Of a stretch of DNA of 64,000 nt, positions 40,927 through 50,238 are shown one piece after another. Source of the DNA: Dermabacteraceae bacterium TAE3-ERU27 (GTDB lineage Bacteria > Actinomycetota > Actinomycetes > Actinomycetales > Dermabacteraceae); NCBI GenBank assembly GCA_019218415.1, contig JAHUUL010000002.1, forward strand, positions 186,001 through 250,000, given 5' to 3'. Both the position numbers and the translations under genes were made by a program. Each line of letters begins with the position of its first letter. The first letter of the stretch is position 1. The notes beneath the pieces were generated by a model. The model did no database searches. It was given only the letters and a program-made list of their open reading frames with translations, and had not been told where the DNA came from.

Positions 40927-42467
40927 TACGCGTCCTTTCGTAGCAGGCAGATAAACATCGCGTCCGTGCCGTGCACGTGCGGCCAAAGCTGCACACTGTC
41001 GGTGGCTGGCAGATCGATCTCCACGCCGTCAGCCAGGCAGGAGCGCAGCGCCGCCGCCGTATCGAGGCGGGAGACGTCCTTGCGCTTACGCAGCACGTCC
41101 TTCACCACCAGCAGCGTCTCGGCGACGTGCGGGCTACAGGTAACGTATGCGACCACACCGCCGGGAGCGGCGGCGTCCAGGGCGGAGATCAGCAGCTCCC
41201 GCTGCAGGCCGGAAAGCGTGCTGATGTCTCCGGGGCTCTTTCGCCATCGCGCCTCGGGACGCCTGCGCAGCGCCCCCAGGCCGGTGCAGGGAACGTCGGC
41301 CAGCACACGGCTGAAACGACCGGGCATGCGCGAACCGATCTCGCGCCCGTCGGCGGCCTCCACCACCACGTCACAGACGGCCTCTACCAGGCTCGCTACG
41401 GCCTCGCGCACCAGGTCCGCGCGGTGCGGCTGCAACTCCGTGGCCAGCAGGTCGGCGTCGTGCTCCACGGTCAGGCCCGCCAGCAGGGCGCTTTTTCCGC
41501 CCGGCCCCGCGCACAGGTCCAGCCAGTGCGCGTCGTCGGCCTGTACCGCGTCGTCCGCGCCCTGCGCGAGGGTCAGGGCCGCCAGCTGGGAGCCCTCGTC
41601 CTGCACTCCCGCCCGGCCCTGCCGGACGGGGGTGATGCCGCCGGGATCGCCGCCGGGCCAGTGCGCCGCGAACGGCGAAAGCCTGCCCTGCGCGGCACCG
41701 TATTCCTCCAGTTCCGCCAGGTCGCACAGGCCGGGGCGCATAACCAGATCCACGGTGGGGGCGGCGTTCTGCGCCGCCAGCAGCGCCTCCAGTTCATCGC
41801 GGCTGCGCCCGTGAGCGACCAGGGCATCCCCGAGGGCGCGCACGATCCAAGCCGGATGAGAATATTTCATCGCCAGATATTCGACCGGCTGCGCTTGCCT
41901 ATCCGGCAGCACCTCCGCCAACCACTCGTCGAGCTCCTTAGCGCCCACCGCGCGCAGCACGGCATTCACGAACTGGGCGCTGCCCGCGCCGGTAACCATG
42001 CGCGCCAGGCCCACGGTTTCGCTGGTGGCGGCGTGCGGGGCGACCGACATTTCGAGCAGCTGGTAGGCGCCGAGACGCAGCACGTCGCGCACCTTCGGGT
42101 CTACCTCGTCCAGCGGCCGCGAGCAGCAACGCCCGATGATCGGATCGAGCCTGCCGATGGCGCGCAGGGTGCCGTAAAACAGTTCGGTGGCGAACGCCGC
42201 GTCCCTGCCGCTCACCCTGTGGCGGCGCAGGGTCGGGGAAAGCACCAGGTTCGCGTACGAACCGTCCTCGTCAACCGCGCGCAGCGCCTCGTAGACAGCC
42301 AGGCGCGACGGGCTGGTTTCGCGCCTGCGCTCGCTCGGCCGGTTCTCGCTGAATCCTTTACGCGGGCCTCCCCTACCCCGGCTACCGGAACGCTCCCGGC
42401 CGCGATGGTCCCGCTGTCCCTGCCCGCGCGAACGATCGCCGCCGCGGGAATGCCTGTCTTCGCTCAT
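40926..42467 (-). CDS. rsmB: 16S rRNA m5C967 methyltransferase RsmB
   Basis: 513 residues. An Arg/Gly/Ser-rich N-terminal tail (~50 residues) precedes a NusB-like RNA-binding domain (~55-190) and a SAM methylase domain with [13 protein letters not shown] (motif I). The two family cysteines are in D-V-P-C-T-G-L-G (release) and Y-V-T-C-S-P-H (nucleophile). It methylates C967 of 16S rRNA. It overlaps fmt by 4 nt upstream and rpe by 1 nt downstream. The R/G-rich tail is absent from most enterobacterial homologues. Confidence 0.93.
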   Translation of the reverse strand: MSEDRHSRGGDRSRGQGQRDHRGRERSGSRGRGGPRKGFSENRPSERRRETSPSRLAVYEALRAVDEDGSYANLVLSPTLRRHRVSGRDAAFATELFYGTLRAIGRLDPIIGRCCSRPLDEVDPKVRDVLRLGAYQLLEMSVAPHAATSETVGLARMVTGAGSAQFVNAVLRAVGAKELDEWLAEVLPDRQAQPVEYLAMKYSHPAWIVRALGDALVAHGRSRDELEALLAAQNAAPTVDLVMRPGLCDLAELEEYGAAQGRLSPFAAHWPGGDPGGITPVRQGRAGVQDEGSQLAALTLAQGADDAVQADDAHWLDLCAGPGGKSALLAGLTVEHDADLLATELQPHRADLVREAVASLVEAVCDVVVEAADGREIGSRMPGRFSRVLADVPCTGLGALRRRPEARWRKSPGDISTLSGLQRELLISALDAAAPGGVVAYVTCSPHVAETLLVVKDVLRKRKDVSRLDTAAALRSCLADGVEIDLPATDSVQLWPHVHGTDAMFICLLRKDA

Positions 42468-43405
42468 GCTGTTTCATCCTCAAATCTAGGTGCCTCGCCC
42501 AGCCTGGCGCCGCGCGCCCAGTCCGGTGCGGGAAGCGGTTTCTTGCCGGGGGCGGCCACTATTCCCAGCGCCAGGGGCTGATCGGCGGTGCCGACAAAAA
42601 CCGCCTTCTTGGTTATCAGCAGCTCTCCCGGTGCCAGCTCCGCCTCGGCCGGGGCCGGCTTGTCGGCCACGGAAAGCAGCTTTATCCGCTCGCCGCCCAG
42701 CACGGCCCAGGCACCCGGGTTCGGGGCGAAAGCCAAAATGTGCGCGCGCACCCGTGCATAGGGGGCCGCGAAGCTCACGCGCGCCTCCTCCACGCTCAGT
42801 TTCGCCGCGCGGGTTGCTGCCGCATGATCCTGCGGCGTGAAAGTCGCGCTGCCGTCGGCCAGGGAATGCAGGACCCGCGAAAGCAGCGGTGCGCCCTCAG
42901 TTCCGAGCCGGGCCAGGGCCTCACCGGAAGTCTCGAACTCCCCCAGCACCGCCGGCTGGGTGGCGATCACATCGCCGTCGTCCATCCCAACTTCGATCTT
43001 GAAGGCGGTTAAAGCGATCTCCCGCTCCCCCGCCAAGACCGCACGCTGCACGGGGGCCGCGCCGCGCCACTTTGGCAGTTCGGAGAAATGCAGGTTGATC
43101 CAGCCGTGGGTCGGCACCGAAAGCAGGTTCTCCGGCACCAGCAGGCCGTAGGCCACCACCGCTACCGCGTCGGCCGCAAAGGAGCGCACCAGCGCTTCTG
43201 CTTCCTCGCCGCGCAGGGTGCGCGGGGTGTGTACGGGCAGGCCCAGCTCCTCCGCCGCCGCCCGTACCGGGCTGGGGGTGAGCTTACGGCCGCGCCCGGT
43301 CGGGGCGTCGGGGCGCGTCAGCACCGCCACCACCTCGTGTTCGGCCGCGAGCAGGCGCAGGCAGGGGACGGCAATATCTGGGGTTCCGGCAAAAACTATT
43401 CGCAT
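42464..43405 (-). CDS. fmt: Methionyl-tRNA formyltransferase
   Basis: 313 residues: I-V-F-A-G-T-P-D-I-A-V at the start, the formyl-folate site with L-H-F-S-E-L-P-K-W-R-G-A-A-P (canonical L-H-x-S-L-L-P), and the C-terminal beta-barrel domain (~210-313). It formylates initiator Met-tRNA. The ATG at 43405 is 20 bp after priA ends; overlaps rsmB by 4 nt. Confidence 0.95.
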   Translation of the reverse strand: MRIVFAGTPDIAVPCLRLLAAEHEVVAVLTRPDAPTGRGRKLTPSPVRAAAEELGLPVHTPRTLRGEEAEALVRSFAADAVAVVAYGLLVPENLLSVPTHGWINLHFSELPKWRGAAPVQRAVLAGEREIALTAFKIEVGMDDGDVIATQPAVLGEFETSGEALARLGTEGAPLLSRVLHSLADGSATFTPQDHAAATRAAKLSVEEARVSFAAPYARVRAHILAFAPNPGAWAVLGGERIKLLSVADKPAPAEAELAPGELLITKKAVFVGTADQPLALGIVAAPGKKPLPAPDWARGARLGEAPRFEDETA

Positions 43406-43425
43406 GATGCAACCAGTTTATGCGC

Positions 43426-45558
43426 TCAGAAAACCTCGGGCGGATCTATCCTGACCCGCACGGTGTGTTTCGCCTTGCGCGCGCTCCGGGCAGCGGTGGT
43501 AGCCCTCAACGCCGCCAGCAGCTCCGGCGCCCGGACGGGAGAAACCCGCAGCACCGCCCGGTATTCCTCCCCGCAAGGCACCGGGCCGAGCACATCGGTC
43601 CCCTCCGGCAGTTCACATTCACGCACAAACTCGGCCACGGCCGACTGTTCCCCCAGCAGCTCCGCCGCCACCGCATACGGCGGCAGGGCCAGTTCCTGAC
43701 GGGTCTGGGCCACCGCGCGCGCGAAACGCAAAGAATCGGCCAGCAACAGGGACTTCACGGGGGGAAGCTCCGCGTTCGCTACCACCAGCACCCGCCCGCC
43801 CTGCGACGCGGGGCAAACCAGGGAGATCGCGTTGCGCCAGCGGCGCACCGCCTCCACGTCGGCGTCGAAACTACCCCGGCCCAGCAGCGCATCGCCGTCC
43901 AGCAGCACCGCCGCCCGGTAGCTGCCCGCCACCCGCAGCCCCGCAGGTTCCGCACCGGGAGTAGAAACCACCAGGGTGCCGGGGGCAAGCTCCCCGTCCG
44001 GTAGCGGCCCGTCGGCACCCCCCGAAATCAAAAGCTTCGCCTGCGGCAACGCCCGGCGCAGTTCATCCGCCGTGCGCGAACTTCCCGTGCTCAGCGCCCG
44101 CAGCCTATCGCCGTGGCAGAACGGACATTCAAAGCGCTCCACAAGCTGCCCGCAAACGCGGCAGGAAAGGGAACGATTACGCCCCGGCAAAGACAGCGTG
44201 CTGTGGCAGGCGGGGCACAGGGCGCGCTCGCCGCAACGCACGCAGGCCACGGCAGGCAGGTAGCCCGACAGCGGCACCTGCACCAACACCGCCCCGTCGG
44301 CCAACCCCTTGCGTATCACCGCAAGCGCCCGCGAAGGCAACCGGGAATGACCGCTCGGCCCCTCACGTTCGCGCAGGTAGTCGTCCATCAGCTCGATATG
44401 CGGCTGCACCTCGGTACGCGGCCTATCCGGCAGCGGAGACAAAAGCTTCAGGTAACCGGCATCCGCCAAACGCAGGGCGGACTGACTCAGGCTATAGCCG
44501 ACCAGCAACAGCCCCGCCCCGGTGCTGCGCGAATATGCCAGCGCGGTGGTGAGAGCGCTCGGATAGGGCGCGCGCGGCTCACGGTGCAGATCGTCAGCGT
44601 CGTCAAACACCACCAGCAAGCCGAGGTTCTGCACCGGGGCCAGCGCCGCAGAACGATTCCCGATCACCACCCGCACATGCCCCAGCAGCACCCTCAGGAA
44701 AGTCTTGAAACGCTTCTCCGGGCCGTCCGCCGCAAGCAGCGTCGCATACGCGATGCCGGCACCGTCCAAAGCCGCCGCCAAACGGGTCACGTCCCGGGTA
44801 TCCGGGGCCACCACCAGCGCCCCCCGCTCCGCGGGCAGCTGCGCTATCGCCGCGGCCACCACCTCCGGCCAGCCATCCACCGGCTGCAAAGTAAGCGCCG
44901 CACGCGGCACGGGCGGCCCCTCCTGCCCCGCATAGGAAAGAAAGGCCCGCAGGCCGGCGTAATGATCAAGCACCCCGTCGGCAACCGGCGGGGCGGCGGC
45001 GTCAGCAGCGGATTCCCCCGGCAACGCGGCCTCTTCCGCCAACACCGCTTTTTCTGCCCTGGCATGGCGCGGCGGCACCGCCAAGCGCACCACATCCGCG
45101 ACCGTTCCGGCGCTGCGTTCCGCTATCTCCCGGCACGCCGCCAAGACCTGCGGGGAAAGCACCGGCACCTCGGAAACCAAACGCTGCAGCGGAGCCAACC
45201 TGCGTTCCGTCTGTGCCGACTCGCTGCGCGAAACCACAAAACCATCGCACTCGCGGCCGGCGAAACGCACCTTTACCCGGCATCCCGGAGCTGCGGCCTG
45301 CCACTTCTGCGGCACCGCATATTCGAACAGGCGATCCAGGTGCGCCAGCCTGCCCAGCACCAAAACCTGTGCCACCGGTTCGCTCTGCGCAAGCGGAAAC
45401 CCCGCGTCCGTGCGCACCTGCTGCGCTCGCGAAGCCTCGCCCTGCGCGGCATCGGCCCGCTGCTGCGCAGCCGCCTTTTCCGCGCGCGCCAACGCGCCCC
45501 CGCCACCGGGAAAAAGTTCCGGTTGCGGAGGCACGTGCGGCTCTGTCTTATCAGACAA
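43426..45558 (-). CDS. priA: Primosomal protein N' (PriA), actinobacterial degenerate type
   Basis: About 710 residues. An N-terminal 3'-DNA-binding domain (L-F-E-Y-A-V-P, R-V-K-V-R-F-A-G-R-E) comes first, then a helicase-like region, and the zinc domain with eight cysteines (C-V-R-C-G-x4-C-P-A-C, C-R-V-C-G-x7-C-P-F-C). The ATPase motifs are eroded: no G-S-G-K-T Walker A (the region reads L-V-V-A-P-D-T-R-D), and F-D-D-A-D-D stands where D-E-E-H is expected. This matches actinobacterial PriA, which probably loads the primosome without helicase activity. The start is uncertain: TTG at 45558 just after the FKBP stop, or GTG at 45594 overlapping it. Confidence 0.85.
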   Translation of the reverse strand: MSDKTEPHVPPQPELFPGGGGALARAEKAAAQQRADAAQGEASRAQQVRTDAGFPLAQSEPVAQVLVLGRLAHLDRLFEYAVPQKWQAAAPGCRVKVRFAGRECDGFVVSRSESAQTERRLAPLQRLVSEVPVLSPQVLAACREIAERSAGTVADVVRLAVPPRHARAEKAVLAEEAALPGESAADAAAPPVADGVLDHYAGLRAFLSYAGQEGPPVPRAALTLQPVDGWPEVVAAAIAQLPAERGALVVAPDTRDVTRLAAALDGAGIAYATLLAADGPEKRFKTFLRVLLGHVRVVIGNRSAALAPVQNLGLLVVFDDADDLHREPRAPYPSALTTALAYSRSTGAGLLLVGYSLSQSALRLADAGYLKLLSPLPDRPRTEVQPHIELMDDYLREREGPSGHSRLPSRALAVIRKGLADGAVLVQVPLSGYLPAVACVRCGERALCPACHSTLSLPGRNRSLSCRVCGQLVERFECPFCHGDRLRALSTGSSRTADELRRALPQAKLLISGGADGPLPDGELAPGTLVVSTPGAEPAGLRVAGSYRAAVLLDGDALLGRGSFDADVEAVRRWRNAISLVCPASQGGRVLVVANAELPPVKSLLLADSLRFARAVAQTRQELALPPYAVAAELLGEQSAVAEFVRECELPEGTDVLGPVPCGEEYRAVLRVSPVRAPELLAALRATTAARSARKAKHTVRVRIDPPEVF

Positions 45559-45563
45559 CGCTT

Positions 45564-45941
45564 TTAGCGGCGGTGAACCGCCACCAGCTCGCAAACTAAG
45601 ATGAGGTGCTCGCCGGGGGCGATCACCGGGGGTGCGCCGCGCTCGCCGTAGGCGAGGTCGGTCGGGATCTCGAGGCGGCGACGGCCGCCCACCTTCATGC
45701 CCTGCACGCCCTGGTCCCAGCCGGAGATTACCTGGCCGACACCGAGCTGGAAGCGCAGCGGCTCACCGCGGTTGTAGGACGCATCGAACTCTTCTCCGGT
45801 GGAGAACGCCACGCCAACGTAGTGAACGTCCACTACGTCGCCCGCGCGGGCCTCCTCACCGTCACCAACAACCTCGTCCACGATCACCAGATCAGTGGGC
45901 GCCTGGGTCGGAAAATCGATTTCCGGCTTGTTGCAGCTCAT
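45564..45941 (-). CDS. FKBP-type peptidyl-prolyl cis-trans isomerase
   Basis: 125 residues, a single cytoplasmic FKBP domain: V-D-V-H-Y-V-G-V-A-F-S-T-G-E-E-F-D-A-S-Y (~41-60), F-Q-L-G-V-G-Q-V-I-S-G-W-D-Q-G-V-Q-G-M-K-V-G-G-R, and P-T-D-L-A-Y-G. It catalyses isomerisation of Xaa-Pro bonds in protein folding. It follows the lipoprotein FKBP gene by 15 bp, and both follow pafA. Confidence 0.95.
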   Translation of the reverse strand: MSCNKPEIDFPTQAPTDLVIVDEVVGDGEEARAGDVVDVHYVGVAFSTGEEFDASYNRGEPLRFQLGVGQVISGWDQGVQGMKVGGRRRLEIPTDLAYGERGAPPVIAPGEHLILVCELVAVHRR

Positions 45942-45956
45942 TAGCTTCCTTCCGAA

Positions 45957-46922
45957 TTACTTATTGGTTACGGCACCGTCAAAAGAATGTAGCAGGTCTA
46001 CGACGAAAATAAGCGTCTGAACGCCAAGTTGGTGCTGTTTGGGGTCGTTTCCGTAGGCCAGGGCGGGAGGAATCACCAGCAGCAGCTGGCTGCCCACGGT
46101 GGCACCCAGCAGTCCCTTGTCCCAGCCCTGGATAACCTGTCCGCTCCCCAGCTGGAACGAAAACACGCTACCGCGCTGCCAGGAAGAATCAAATTCTTTG
46201 CCGTCCCAGCCCCAGCCGCGATACTGCATGACCAGGGTGTCGCCGTTCTTTACCTGCCGCCCGGCGCCCTTGATCGCGGTGGCTGCCACCAGCTCCTGCG
46301 GGGGCGGGCCCTCGGGCGCACCGGTCAGAATCGGGTTTCCGTCCTCGCCGAGCGTGTACTTCGGCAACTTCGGATCTAGCTTTTCGCTCTTGCCCACAGC
46401 GCGGCCCGGCACCTGTTCGATGACATCGGCCACCTGCACCAGGCTAAGCGGTCCCTGCTGGGTCTCCTGCTTGCCCAGCATGAGCAGGCGGCTGCCCACG
46501 TTTGCGGAGGTGAGGAACTTAAAAGCATCGGGGCCGATGCCCTTTTCGTTGAGCAGCAAAGCTTCGGGAAGCGCGCCCTGCCAGCTGGATTGCAGGACCT
46601 GACCGTCAGCACCGTTCACGAACAGGCTCTTCATGATCGCGAGGCTGCCCGCAGTGAGACGCGCGCCGTCGCCCTTCACCAGCACCTGCGATTCGGGCCG
46701 GGTCACGTCCAGCTGCCCGTCCAGGGTGACCTTGGGTTCCTGCCCGAGGTCTTGAGAAACCTGCACCTTAGCAAGCAGACTCTGCGCGTCGGCGGGTTTA
46801 GCCGGAGCGGGCTGAGCGGGCTGGGAGTCCTTTTTCTTCTCTGTCTCGCAGGCGGCCAGGGTGAGGGCGGCCAGGGGCAGGGGAAGCGCGCGCAGCAGCG
46901 TGCGGCGAGCAAAAATAGTCAT
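45957..46922 (-). CDS. FKBP-type isomerase lipoprotein
   Basis: 321 residues. A signal peptide with R-R-T-L-L-R-A and lipobox L-A-A-C (Cys ~25) is followed by a K/Q/P linker, a degenerate FKBP-like domain (~50-180), and a canonical FKBP domain at the C-terminus (F-D-S-S-W-Q-R-G-S-V-F-S-F-Q-L-G, V-I-Q-G-W-D-K-G-L-L-G, P-P-A-L-A-Y-G). It is expected to be lipid-anchored outside the membrane and to fold exported proteins. The ATG at 46922 abuts the pafA stop. Such FKBP genes regularly follow pafA in actinobacteria. Confidence 0.9.
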   Translation of the reverse strand: MTIFARRTLLRALPLPLAALTLAACETEKKKDSQPAQPAPAKPADAQSLLAKVQVSQDLGQEPKVTLDGQLDVTRPESQVLVKGDGARLTAGSLAIMKSLFVNGADGQVLQSSWQGALPEALLLNEKGIGPDAFKFLTSANVGSRLLMLGKQETQQGPLSLVQVADVIEQVPGRAVGKSEKLDPKLPKYTLGEDGNPILTGAPEGPPPQELVAATAIKGAGRQVKNGDTLVMQYRGWGWDGKEFDSSWQRGSVFSFQLGSGQVIQGWDKGLLGATVGSQLLLVIPPALAYGNDPKQHQLGVQTLIFVVDLLHSFDGAVTNK

Positions 46923-48259
46923 CAGGGCATGAGCCTCTCGGGTTCGTCGGTTAGCTGCGTGATCAGGTCATCCACGGCAGCCGCTTCGTTAGCGAACGGA
47001 TCAGGTAGCATAACCGCTCTTGCGCCCGCACGGTTAATCCGCAGGCTCTTCCAGTCGGCCTGATAATCAATCCCGGCCTGCTGCGCCGCCGTGATGAACC
47101 TGCCGCGCAGGTGCGCCCTGGTGGTGGCGGGCGCGTTATCTACGGCGTGCTGTACCTGCTGCGCAGTGAGCAGCCGACGCAGCGCACCGCGCCTTTCCAG
47201 CGCCGGGGCGATTCCCTGCACCACGTCGTGATAGGCGAGGTCCAGGCGGGCTATATCCGGGTGGTCATAGGACACACCGCGCCGCGCGGCCACCTCCCTA
47301 AACAGCTTCTCCTTGATGGCCCAGTCCAGCTCCGTCTCCACGCGCGTATGATCGCCGCTGCGTACCGCGTCCAACGCCCTCTGCCAGGTGTTGAGCATTC
47401 GTTCGTCGCCGCCGTTCTTGGCCACCTCGTCGAGGTAAATCTGCTGCACGTCCAGCGCCGTCACCGTGCCGCCGTCGCTGAGTTCGATAGGTTCCTGGGC
47501 GCTCAGGTCGCGCGCCACCGCCCGCAGCGTAACGATCGGTTCCCGGAACGCCAGCGTGCGCATGGTGCGGCCCGATTCGATCAGCGAAAGCACGGCTGAG
47601 GTCATCGCGAACTTTAGCCAGGCGGAGGTGTCGGCAATGCTAGAGTCCCCGCTGATCACGTGCAGCCTGCGGTAGAGGGACTCGTCCGCGTGGGGTTCGT
47701 CGCGCGTGTTGATGATCGGGCGGGTGCGGGTGGTGGCCGACGATACGGCCTCCCACAGGTGATCGCTGCGCCGCGAGAAAACGAACTTGCCGTCGATCAC
47801 CCCGCCCGCGCCGGTAACGATCTGGCGGGTAATCAGGAACGGCAGCAGAAGCGACGGCAGTCGCGAAAACTCGCCGCGCCGATCAACCAGGTAGTTTTCG
47901 TGGCTGCCAAAGCTGTTGCCCGCAGAATCGACGTTGTTCTTGAGCAGGTGGATCTTCGCCCCGTCCAGCTCCGAGTTTGCCTGCCGCACGAGGGAGGCCA
48001 TGATTTCATCGCCCGCGCGATCCTGCGCCAGGACCTGCATCGGATCGTCACATTCCGCGCTGGCGTATTCGGGGTGGCTACCGACGTCCAGATAGACGCG
48101 GGCCGCGTTCGCCAAGAAAACATTTGCGCTGCGCGCCCAGGACACGATCGGCTTGAACATCAGCCGCGCCGCCTCCTCGGCCTCCATGGCCCGGCTGCCG
48201 TCGGCACGCACGCAGGAAAGCCCGTACTCGGTTTCCAGGCCCATGATCCTTCGCTGCAT
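46922..48259 (-). CDS. pafA: Pup--protein ligase
   Basis: 445 residues of the carboxylate-amine ligase family: R-R-I-M-G-L-E-T-E-Y-G at the start (metal-binding Glu), the catalytic Asp in Y-L-D-V-G-S-H-P-E-Y-A-S-A-E (~57-70), [10 protein letters not shown], and a C-terminal small domain ending after W-K-S-L. It uses ATP to join the C-terminal glutamate of Pup to lysines of target proteins. pup lies 78 bp upstream with no prcB or prcA between. GGAGGGG precedes the ATG. Confidence 0.96.
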   Translation of the reverse strand: MQRRIMGLETEYGLSCVRADGSRAMEAEEAARLMFKPIVSWARSANVFLANAARVYLDVGSHPEYASAECDDPMQVLAQDRAGDEIMASLVRQANSELDGAKIHLLKNNVDSAGNSFGSHENYLVDRRGEFSRLPSLLLPFLITRQIVTGAGGVIDGKFVFSRRSDHLWEAVSSATTRTRPIINTRDEPHADESLYRRLHVISGDSSIADTSAWLKFAMTSAVLSLIESGRTMRTLAFREPIVTLRAVARDLSAQEPIELSDGGTVTALDVQQIYLDEVAKNGGDERMLNTWQRALDAVRSGDHTRVETELDWAIKEKLFREVAARRGVSYDHPDIARLDLAYHDVVQGIAPALERRGALRRLLTAQQVQHAVDNAPATTRAHLRGRFITAAQQAGIDYQADWKSLRINRAGARAVMLPDPFANEAAAVDDLITQLTDEPERLMP

Positions 48260-48337
48260 GGCTACTCCCCTCCGCCCGCCTGCAAAACGGGCAACAACGG
48301 TGCGCCAGCGGTTCCCGGCGCTTCCCGCGCTAGAAAC

Positions 48338-48523
48338 TCACTGACCGCCCTTTTGCACGAACGAACGCACAAAGACTTCCGAGTTTTCTTCCAGCACCTG
48401 ATCGATCTCGTCCAGCAGATCGTCGGCCCCCTGCGCGGAGGCAAACACCTGCGGGGCGGCGTTTTCCGCTACCGGGGTTTCTTCCCCGTCTCCGCCGTGC
48501 GCGTTGATAAAGCTCTGGCTCAT
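48338..48523 (-). CDS. pup: Prokaryotic ubiquitin-like protein Pup
   Basis: 61 residues, disordered and acidic (D-D-L-L-D-E-I-D-Q-V-L-E-E-N), ending in F-V-Q-K-G-G-Q. The C-terminal Gln must be deamidated to Glu by Dop before ligation. The central helix-forming stretch (~29-50) is the part that docks on the ARC coiled coil. AAGGAG lies 5 nt before the ATG at 48523, favoured over the GTG two codons upstream. Confidence 0.95.
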   Translation of the reverse strand: MSQSFINAHGGDGEETPVAENAAPQVFASAQGADDLLDEIDQVLEENSEVFVRSFVQKGGQ

Positions 48524-48582
48524 GCTCACTCCTTAAAGCGTTTTCTTTCGTTTTCGGTCTCCGCCTCGGCAACTGGCCGACG

Positions 48583-50238
48583 CTATCCCTGCGCGATCTC
48601 TGCCAGGCGGGAAAGCACCGCGTCCACGCCGTCCTCCAGGGGCACCGCGTGCTGCGCGCACCATTCCCGGCTCCCCCATTCGGGGCGCAGGAAGCTGAGC
48701 CTGCGCAGAGCCCCGTCGCTGCCGCTAACGCAGATGCGGTCCCAGCCCGCGCTGTCTACGCTCTCGCGGTAGCGGGAGATCAATTCGCCGCGCAGATAGG
48801 CGCGGGTGGAGGCGGGCGGGGTGGTTACCGCGCGCGCCACTTCGTCGTCACTGAAAAGCGTTCGCAGCCTGCCTGCCGCGGCCAGCTTTGCCGCGAGCGA
48901 ACGCTCCCGGCGCAGATCGCTGAACTGAATATCGATCGCGCGCAGTTGCGCCGCGTCCCAATCCAGGCCGCCCCGCTGGCGGTAGGCCTGCAACAGGTTC
49001 AGCTTCGCGAGCCACTCCACCCGGTCGCTTACCCGCGCGCCGCCGGAGGGCAGGTCCGCCAGGATCTCTCGCCAGTGCGCGAGCACGTCAGCGGTTTCCG
49101 CGTCGGCGCTATCGGCGTGGGCCGAGACTGCCTCCAGGTAGGACGACAGGATTTCCAGGGCAGAAACATCCCCGCCAGCGCGCAGTGGCAGCCGCGCCTT
49201 TAGGGAAAGATCGTGGCTGACGGTGTGCATCGCCGCGACCGGATCCGCCAGCACGATGCGGGGCAGGATCTGCTGCCCGCTGCGATGCTCCCGTTCCAGA
49301 GCGGCCAGCACCAGCGAGGTGATGCCGAGCTTTAGGTAGGTGGCGAACTGGCTGGTGTTCGCGTCCCCCACGATCACGTGCAGGCGACGGTACTCGCTGG
49401 CCAGCGCGTGCGGTTCGTCGCGGGTATTGATGATGGGCCGATTCAGCGTGGTTTCCAGCCCCACCTCGGCCTCGAAAAAGTCGGCGCGGGAAGAAAGCTG
49501 GTAGCCGCTATCCTGTCCCTTTTGGCCGATGCCGACCCGCCCCGCACCGCAGATCACCGGGCGTGCCACAAAGAAGGGCGTGAGCGCGGCAATCACCTCG
49601 GTAAACGGTATCTCGCGCGCCAGCAGATAGTTTTCGTGGGTGCCGTAGGAGGCCCCCTTTCCGTCGGTGTTGTTCTTGTACAGCACCACGGGGGCAACGG
49701 TATCGGTACCCGCGATTACCTCCATCGCGCGGCGCGCGATTTCGTCTCCCGCGCTGTCGTAGAGCGCGGCCTCGCGGGCGGTCATGACCTCCGGGCCGGA
49801 GTATTCCGGGTGCGCGTGATCCACGTAAAGCCTGGCCCCGTTGCGCAGCACGGCGTTAGAGATCGCGTGGCGGTGCGCCCAGTGCAGGGTGGTGTCGGCA
49901 TCCGCGCCCTCGGGCGGACATTCCCGCGCCTGCACCGGCGCGTCCAGATCCACACTGGGGGTGTGCGCGTCGGCCACCTCGTGCGTGAGCTGGGTAGGGT
50001 GCGCGCTGGCGCGCTGCATCTCGAATCCGCGCGCGTCCCGCAGCGGGTTTTCATCACCGTAGTCCCAGCGCACCCGATGCTTTCCCGCCCCTTCCTCGGC
50101 GAGCAGGGCGTAGGCCGCCACCGCATGATGCGAATGGCCGACGGAGGCGCTCGCTCCCTCGCGCGCGCGGGCCGATTCGTCCCGCGCAAGCACGCCGAAC
50201 TCGGTCTCGATGCCCATCACCCGGCGGGTAGTGATCAT
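48583..50238 (-). CDS. dop: Pup deamidase/depupylase Dop
   Basis: 551 residues, a paralogue of Paf[11 protein letters not shown] at the start, [10 protein letters not shown] with the catalytic Asp, [12 protein letters not shown], plus an extra ~50-residue loop near residues 55-105 that marks Dop ([21 protein letters not shown]). Dop converts Pup Gln to Glu and removes Pup from targets. The ATG overlaps the arc stop (ATGA) and pup lies 60 bp downstream, giving the arc-dop-pup-pafA order. Confidence 0.95.
   Translation of the reverse strand: MITTRRVMGIETEFGVLARDESARAREGASASVGHSHHAVAAYALLAEEGAGKHRVRWDYGDENPLRDARGFEMQRASAHPTQLTHEVADAHTPSVDLDAPVQARECPPEGADADTTLHWAHRHAISNAVLRNGARLYVDHAHPEYSGPEVMTAREAALYDSAGDEIARRAMEVIAGTDTVAPVVLYKNNTDGKGASYGTHENYLLAREIPFTEVIAALTPFFVARPVICGAGRVGIGQKGQDSGYQLSSRADFFEAEVGLETTLNRPIINTRDEPHALASEYRRLHVIVGDANTSQFATYLKLGITSLVLAALEREHRSGQQILPRIVLADPVAAMHTVSHDLSLKARLPLRAGGDVSALEILSSYLEAVSAHADSADAETADVLAHWREILADLPSGGARVSDRVEWLAKLNLLQAYRQRGGLDWDAAQLRAIDIQFSDLRRERSLAAKLAAAGRLRTLFSDDEVARAVTTPPASTRAYLRGELISRYRESVDSAGWDRICVSGSDGALRRLSFLRPEWGSREWCAQHAVPLEDGVDAVLSRLAEIAQG

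Noticed and set aside
40540-42581. Long plus-strand frames (424 and 536 codons) across rpe and rsmB
   Set aside because: They are antisense shadows of two clear genes with catalytic motifs and stop/start overlaps.
44113-45567. 484-codon plus-strand frame opposite priA
   Set aside because: Arg/Gln/His-rich shadow translation without motifs; PriA on the other strand has its zinc domain and DNA-binding motifs.
48261-48337. Remnant of prcB/prcA between pup and pafA
   Set aside because: The gap is only 78 bp and shows no protease-like sequence in any frame.
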